In this document: in pieces, positions 59,388 to 64,000 of the stretch
Layout of the letters: every line of letters begins with the position of its first letter
How positions within the stretch are numbered: the stretch's first letter is position 1
Assembly (NCBI GenBank): GCA_916610825.1
Contig: OU744447.1
Location: 35,519,024-35,583,023, forward strand
Origin: Haliclystus octoradiatus
Taxonomy: Eukaryota > Cnidaria > Staurozoa > Stauromedusae > Haliclystidae
Length of the DNA stretch: 64,000 nt
Direction: 5' to 3'
Program-made: the position numbers and the translations under genes
Notes under the pieces: generated by a model
Seen by the model: only the letters and a program-made list of their open reading frames with translations
Databases searched by the model: none
What the model was told of the DNA's origin: nothing

Positions 59388-60705
59388 TATAAACTCTGCT
59401 ATATTTTGCATTGAGCCCTATGTTCATTTAGTAAGACAACGTTTTACAAATATTCAGAATCTATATACAGTTATATCTATTTTCAGTAGGATTTCATGTT
59501 TTCACAAATTAGTAATGAAATTTTGGGTACATTGTCTATAAGATTAATTAGATATGATTTCATGTCCACTGGGAATTGTTCTGTACTGACCAGTATATCA
59601 ACAGATGGAATACAGCGGTTTCTATGTTTGATAGCAATCTGTCAGATAATAATGATTGCATGAAGATCAGAATTGTTTTCAAAATTAAAAAAAGTTTAAA
59701 ACCAGGTTTTGTGAAAATAAATTCAGGTTTTGAGAGTGACGTGAAATAAGGGATATTTGTCAACTGTGTATTTTGTGGGAGTGAAGTAGATTTTTGAAAA
59801 ATTGAATTGACTGTTTTCTTTATACATCAACTGTTTTGCGCCTACTTGTTCTAGTAATTTAGAAGAACAAAATGTAAAAGCCAACCTAATTTATTCAGTT
59901 TTGTATTAACCTCTTTCAAACTGTGTTAAACTCGCGTGGTGTCAGAAAGACGGTTGTCAACACTGAAGAGGAGAAAGGTTAAGTTGATAATAAGTACATT
60001 GAATTTTGCTATGTGATCACCTTTACAACAGTTGATGAATAGCTTTACTGACCTACATAATTATAATTGCATAATTTATTCGTTAATAAGGAACAATTTT
60101 ATAAAATTCACAATAAACAACAAGCATATTGACTTTATATATATATATATACTTGCTATATTTATTATTATGATATATCATGCTATAATCCTCATAATAT
60201 ATTGATTTATCATCTTTTGATATTTAAAATATCTACGGGTTGGAAGATAATTAAAACTCTTATAATTTGGAGAAATCACTTTTTCGATATCATAACATGT
60301 TTCACACGAGCTTTATATATTACGTAAAATGAATTAGAGTTTGAAAATGTGATATTTAGTAAATTGTCTTCCATAATTACTTACAAATTGTCAATGAATC
60401 AATTTCCAAAATAACCATTCCAGAAGTAAAATCTTTTGCAAGGATATATAGTACACTTTTATAGAGTTTAAAAAAATTCACAAAGCTAGAAAATGTATTT
60501 GAAATTTAAATGACTCTTACAAAATGAAAACAGATGTCATTTGACGGTCACTAAATGACACCTGAAATTTAACTATTTCATAATACATTCTCATTGTTAA
60601 ATATATGCCACAGTTTTAAGCAGATGTCTATGGAAACAAGATTATTAATTACGTAGTTGGACACGAAAAATGATGTTTTTAAGATATGATAGCCATTGGT
60701 CGATC

Positions 60706-60905
60706 TTAAAATACTATATAGGGAAATACAGGGGCATTATTGATGTTAACGAAGTAAAGAAAAAGTCTATTTATAGCACATGTTGGCGTGGCAACACTTC
60801 CAAATTTCTGGTGCTGAACATTTATGCAGTATAAATGTACTGTTAGAGTACATTTTTTGCAACGCAACAAATAATCTGGGCGCAAATCAGGGGCAAACAA
60901 CCACT
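60706..60905 (-). pseudogene. Possible PHD/zinc-finger-like exon fragment
   Basis: The minus strand reads DYLLRCKKCTLTVHLYC, a C-x2-C-x5-H-x2-C pattern like the second half of a PHD finger (for instance in KDM4-type histone demethylases). The flanks have an in-frame stop upstream and no strong splice acceptor in frame, and no companion exons were found. It may be a decayed exon or coincidence. Confidence 0.22.
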
Positions 60906-61800
60906 CTTCCGTGAAAATAAAATTATGAAGGTCTCAAATCTGTTCCTAATATTAACAAAAAAAAATCAACACAATGAAAATTTTTGGTTCGAATGAAATT
61001 AAATTAATTTATTGAACAAATGAAATTATTCCAAACCTTCTTAATTGATTCGTTTTTTAAGATTTTTGAACTGTTATAAATCTGATGAAGGATGTCACAA
61101 TGATATTTAAATAGAATTAAAGAGTCTTAAATTAACTTCTTATGTTAAAAAGGTCGTATGCCTATGTGATGATAAGCTACTTTACAAGAAGGCGGAACAG
61201 GGCATTAGTAAATCAATGATCCATATTGTTGGAGGTCAGCTTCACGGTGGTTCCACTATTTAGGGTAAAACGACTCATAAAATGCCTATTGTAATCGATT
61301 TTTATATAATGAGACTCATTATAGCATGCACAAGTTCATAAGCCATCCAAAATAAACAATTATACTATATAAAATAATTATATTTTCTTCACATGAGAAA
61401 CCATTTTGTCAAAATGATAAGATGTTATGAAAAGTATCAATTTCAACTATATGATATTAATAAATTAAAAAATTAAATATAGTGAGTGCAAACTCAGATA
61501 CGCATTTATTATAATAAAACCACCATTATTTCTTGAGACTCAAACTCTTTCTCAGCGGCGCACTTTCCAAACCTCTAATTCAATTCTGAGGTATCTATAT
61601 GCCTTCAGCTAGACAGCGTTTTAATTTATACAGCTTAAAATGCAGTATATTGCGATCAAAAAAAAAGCACGTCATTTCGAAGTGAAAATAGACTGTGTTG
61701 CCTTCATGTTCTCTCAATTCTTTTGTGTTAAGTGGCTGGCAAATAAAAATACGAAAAAGTCCCAAATCGACAAACTTTAACTTATCAACCATTTTATAAT

Positions 61801-62256
61801 ACTGTTGGAATTCGACGTTAACAGCCATATTCAGTAAGATTGAGTTCTATATTTATTGCTCCTGCTTTTTATTTTATTTAAATCTTTATATTATCATTGA
61901 AAAAAGCGATTTTAAGTGGACAACATTTGGAAACAGTTCACTGCCTTTTCTGAGGCGGATCTCGAAATCAGTGAAACTGGAACATTTTAACAAACAAAGG
62001 AACTGCTCCTAGCACCTGAAAATAGCCGGACATTAACGATATAAGTGCATTCAATGGACCGCAAAAAAATTCAAAAATAATGTTTAAAGTTTCGATGTGT
62101 CTAACTTTATCTTGTCAAAATTGAATCCTCTTCTTTTCCTGTCGGAATTCGATTAAAATAACTAAATCCAGTAAGGTTGATTTCTCTTTCACTTCTTTTG
62201 CGTTTTATTTCATTTAAATCTTTATATTATCATCGCAACGGACGATTTTAAAATGA
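61801..62256. repeat. Local direct duplication
   Basis: About 118 bp at 61801-61918 recurs at 62138-62256. Both contain AAATCTTTATATTATCAT followed by CGATTTTAA. Confidence 0.5.
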
Positions 62257-62671
62257 CACCATTGGGAGATATAAGCATATAAGAATTAAGAAATAAGGAT
62301 ATACTTTGAAATTACAATGCTTTCATCTGTTGGAGTGGCGTAATGGTTTAATTATTTAAATGTTGTTAATATTACTCTTCATTTTTATATATTTAATCTG
62401 GTGGAACTATTGTGATACTTTTTCAATTTCTAAACTTGCAAAGTTTTACTACGATTTTAATGCATCAGGGTACCTAACTTTCAGGCTTTTTGTAGAATGT
62501 GCAATTATTTACTGTGAACCCATTAACCGATTTTGCTAACCGATTGCGAAACAATCCGGGGATGAATCTTATCGGAGCGAAGCTACAAGGCCCCGGGCGC
62601 AGGCCGCACGCCGAACGCTTCTATAATGTAAAAGTTCTCGATGTTGGTTAAAAAAGAGCATTATACAATAA

Positions 62672-62760
62672 CAGACAAAGATGAGGCAAAGCCTTTTTCC
62701 GTTTAATAATGGAAAAAGGCCGATTTGCTTTATCCTTTCCTCTTGCAATTATATTGGAAT
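62672..62760. repeat. Hairpin MITE (AGACAAAGATGAGG family), copy 3
   Basis: AGACAAAGATGAGGCAAAGC and CTTTTTCCGTTTAATAATGG followed by the complementary AAAAAGGC. The outer right arm has decayed. Confidence 0.45.
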
Positions 62761-63537
62761 TGTGATTGTTTCAAGCAAAAATATTTCAATTATACTAATG
62801 TATTTTCTTGTTTTAGAACCACAAGGGATTTATGTGTCAACTGTCTACCCACATTTCACTAGCATGTGGCGCTTTCGTACGAATAATAACTATTGATTAA
62901 CTCACAAAGCTATGGATTAAATGCTCTGTTAACTCCCCGCAAACACCGGGACGAGAAGGCTCTCTATAGCAAAATACCAGATGTTTATTGAAATTGGAGA
63001 TTATATTTTGAAACGAGATAGCATGATGAACACAAACCATATAATATGAATTATTAAATAGTAATCTTCTATCTTTAATTGAGGTTTAAAAATTAAACTA
63101 TATTAATCTCAGAACATGTTGTTGCATTGCATATAAATTACATCACAACGAAAATCGACTTTTGTAAATCAGAAGAGTAATTTGTTAAACTTTGAAATGT
63201 CTGTGAAGTTAGACGCATATTCGTCTGGACGAATATTCAAATAGACATATATTGGAGCGCGTTAAATAACGCTTCGCACAAATGATGTGAGCACAACAGA
63301 CTTATTAATGGAAGATTTACGAAGTTAAGGAACAATATAAACTGCAAAAAGTATATAATAAAGTCGATAAAGGCAATATGAATTATTTTAAAGAAAATAA
63401 ATTATCAAAACATACAAAATTGCACCAAAAAATTGAATTATTCATTTGAACGCAGATAAACGCATGACTGATCGAATTAATCACGGATGTTTAGACAAAG
63501 ACATGGATTAACATTGTTTAGTATTGGAAATCAAACA

Positions 63538-64000
63538 GACGAATATTCAAATTATCACGGGTTTGATCTAAACTTTGGACGAATATTCAAATTAACAGTG
63601 TTTCGTATGGAGTATAAAAATAGACGCATATTCAATTTATCACGGGTTTGATCTAAACTTTGGACGAATATTCAAATTATCACGTATGTGATCTAAACTT
63701 TGGACGAATATTCAAATTAACAGTGTTTCGTATGGAATATAAAAACAGACGCATATTCAAATTATCACGGGTTTGATCTAAACTTTGGACGAATATTCAA
63801 ATTAACAGTGTTTCGTATGGAATATAAAAGCAGACGCATATTCAAATTACTACGGGTGTGATCTAAACTTTGGACGAATATTCAAATTAATAGGGTGTCG
63901 TATGGAATAAAATAACAGACGCATATTCAAATTATCACGGGTTTGATCTAAAACTTTGGACGAATATTCAAATTAATAGGGTTTCGTATGGAATAGAAAA
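63538..64000. repeat. Two-subunit satellite, cut by the window end
   Basis: Eleven subunits in tandem. Alpha (about 40 bp): GACGMATATTCAAATTATCA ... CTAAACTTTG. Beta (about 45 bp): GACGAATATTCAAATTAACA ... GGAATATAAAA. They alternate alpha-beta, once alpha-alpha-beta, so the real unit is about 85 bp. Confidence 0.88.

Larger units (their letters stand above)
51326..64000. other. Upstream flank of Amt C: repeats, no convincing gene
   Basis: Nothing recognised in 51326-53166 apart from presumed promoter DNA. 53167-57607 is dense in MITEs, SINEs and copy 3 of the unclassified repeat. 57608-63537 is AT-rich with a hairpin, a weak zinc-finger-like fragment and a local duplication. The satellite then runs off the edge. 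Confidence 0.65.

Noticed and set aside
62570-62625. Short GC-rich block (GGCCCCGGGCGCAGGCCGC)
   Set aside because: Only about 50 bases, no ORF or hairpin of note; insufficient to call a feature.

Overview
The window is AT-rich animal nuclear DNA. Evidence: coding exons with canonical GT-AG introns, tRNA-derived SINEs with target-site duplications, a fragment of a non-LTR retrotransposon, many foldback DNA transposons, and large microsatellites. A marine invertebrate such as a tunicate would fit an expanded Amt family, but the sequence does not settle the taxon.

The only confidently recognised host genes are three paralogous ammonium transporters (Amt/Mep/Rh superfamily, Amt branch). I reconstructed each from five exons with the same intron positions and phases (1,1,1,0). 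Copy A is on the minus strand (1528-13219, 505 codons), copy B on the plus strand (19031-27433, 503 codons), copy C on the minus strand (33227-51325, 523 codons). A and B are head to head, with about 5.8 kb between their start codons. B and C are tail to tail, with about 5.8 kb between their stop codons. All three are open from start to stop and keep the pore residues expected of a working transporter: the Asp/Trp/Ser recruitment residues, the twin histidines and the C-terminal IGLR motif. They probably arose by tandem duplication and inversion and would each move ammonium across a membrane.

The introns and intergenic DNA are full of mobile elements. Intron 4 of copy C holds a complete, apparently intact 4.97-kb hAT-type DNA transposon (33662-38631). 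It has 16-bp perfect terminal inverted repeats, a perfect 8-bp target-site duplication and a three-exon, 1011-residue transposase gene. Non-autonomous elements include two PIF/Harbinger-like MITEs with TWA target duplications; three G-rich-ended elements, two of them with 8-bp target duplications; three elements of a family ending in TAGCCTGCG; a family of tRNA-derived SINEs (five copies); a second SINE with a GGAAGGGCATCCGGC body; and several solitary foldbacks. A decayed LINE reverse transcriptase lies in intron 2 of copy A, between two copies of a local duplication.

Simple repeats include an (AAT)n array of about 660 bp, a (TATGA)n array of about 300 bp and, at the right edge, a satellite built of two alternating subunits. 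From 51.3 kb to the end I found no convincing gene, only repeats, AT-rich DNA and one weak zinc-finger-like fragment.
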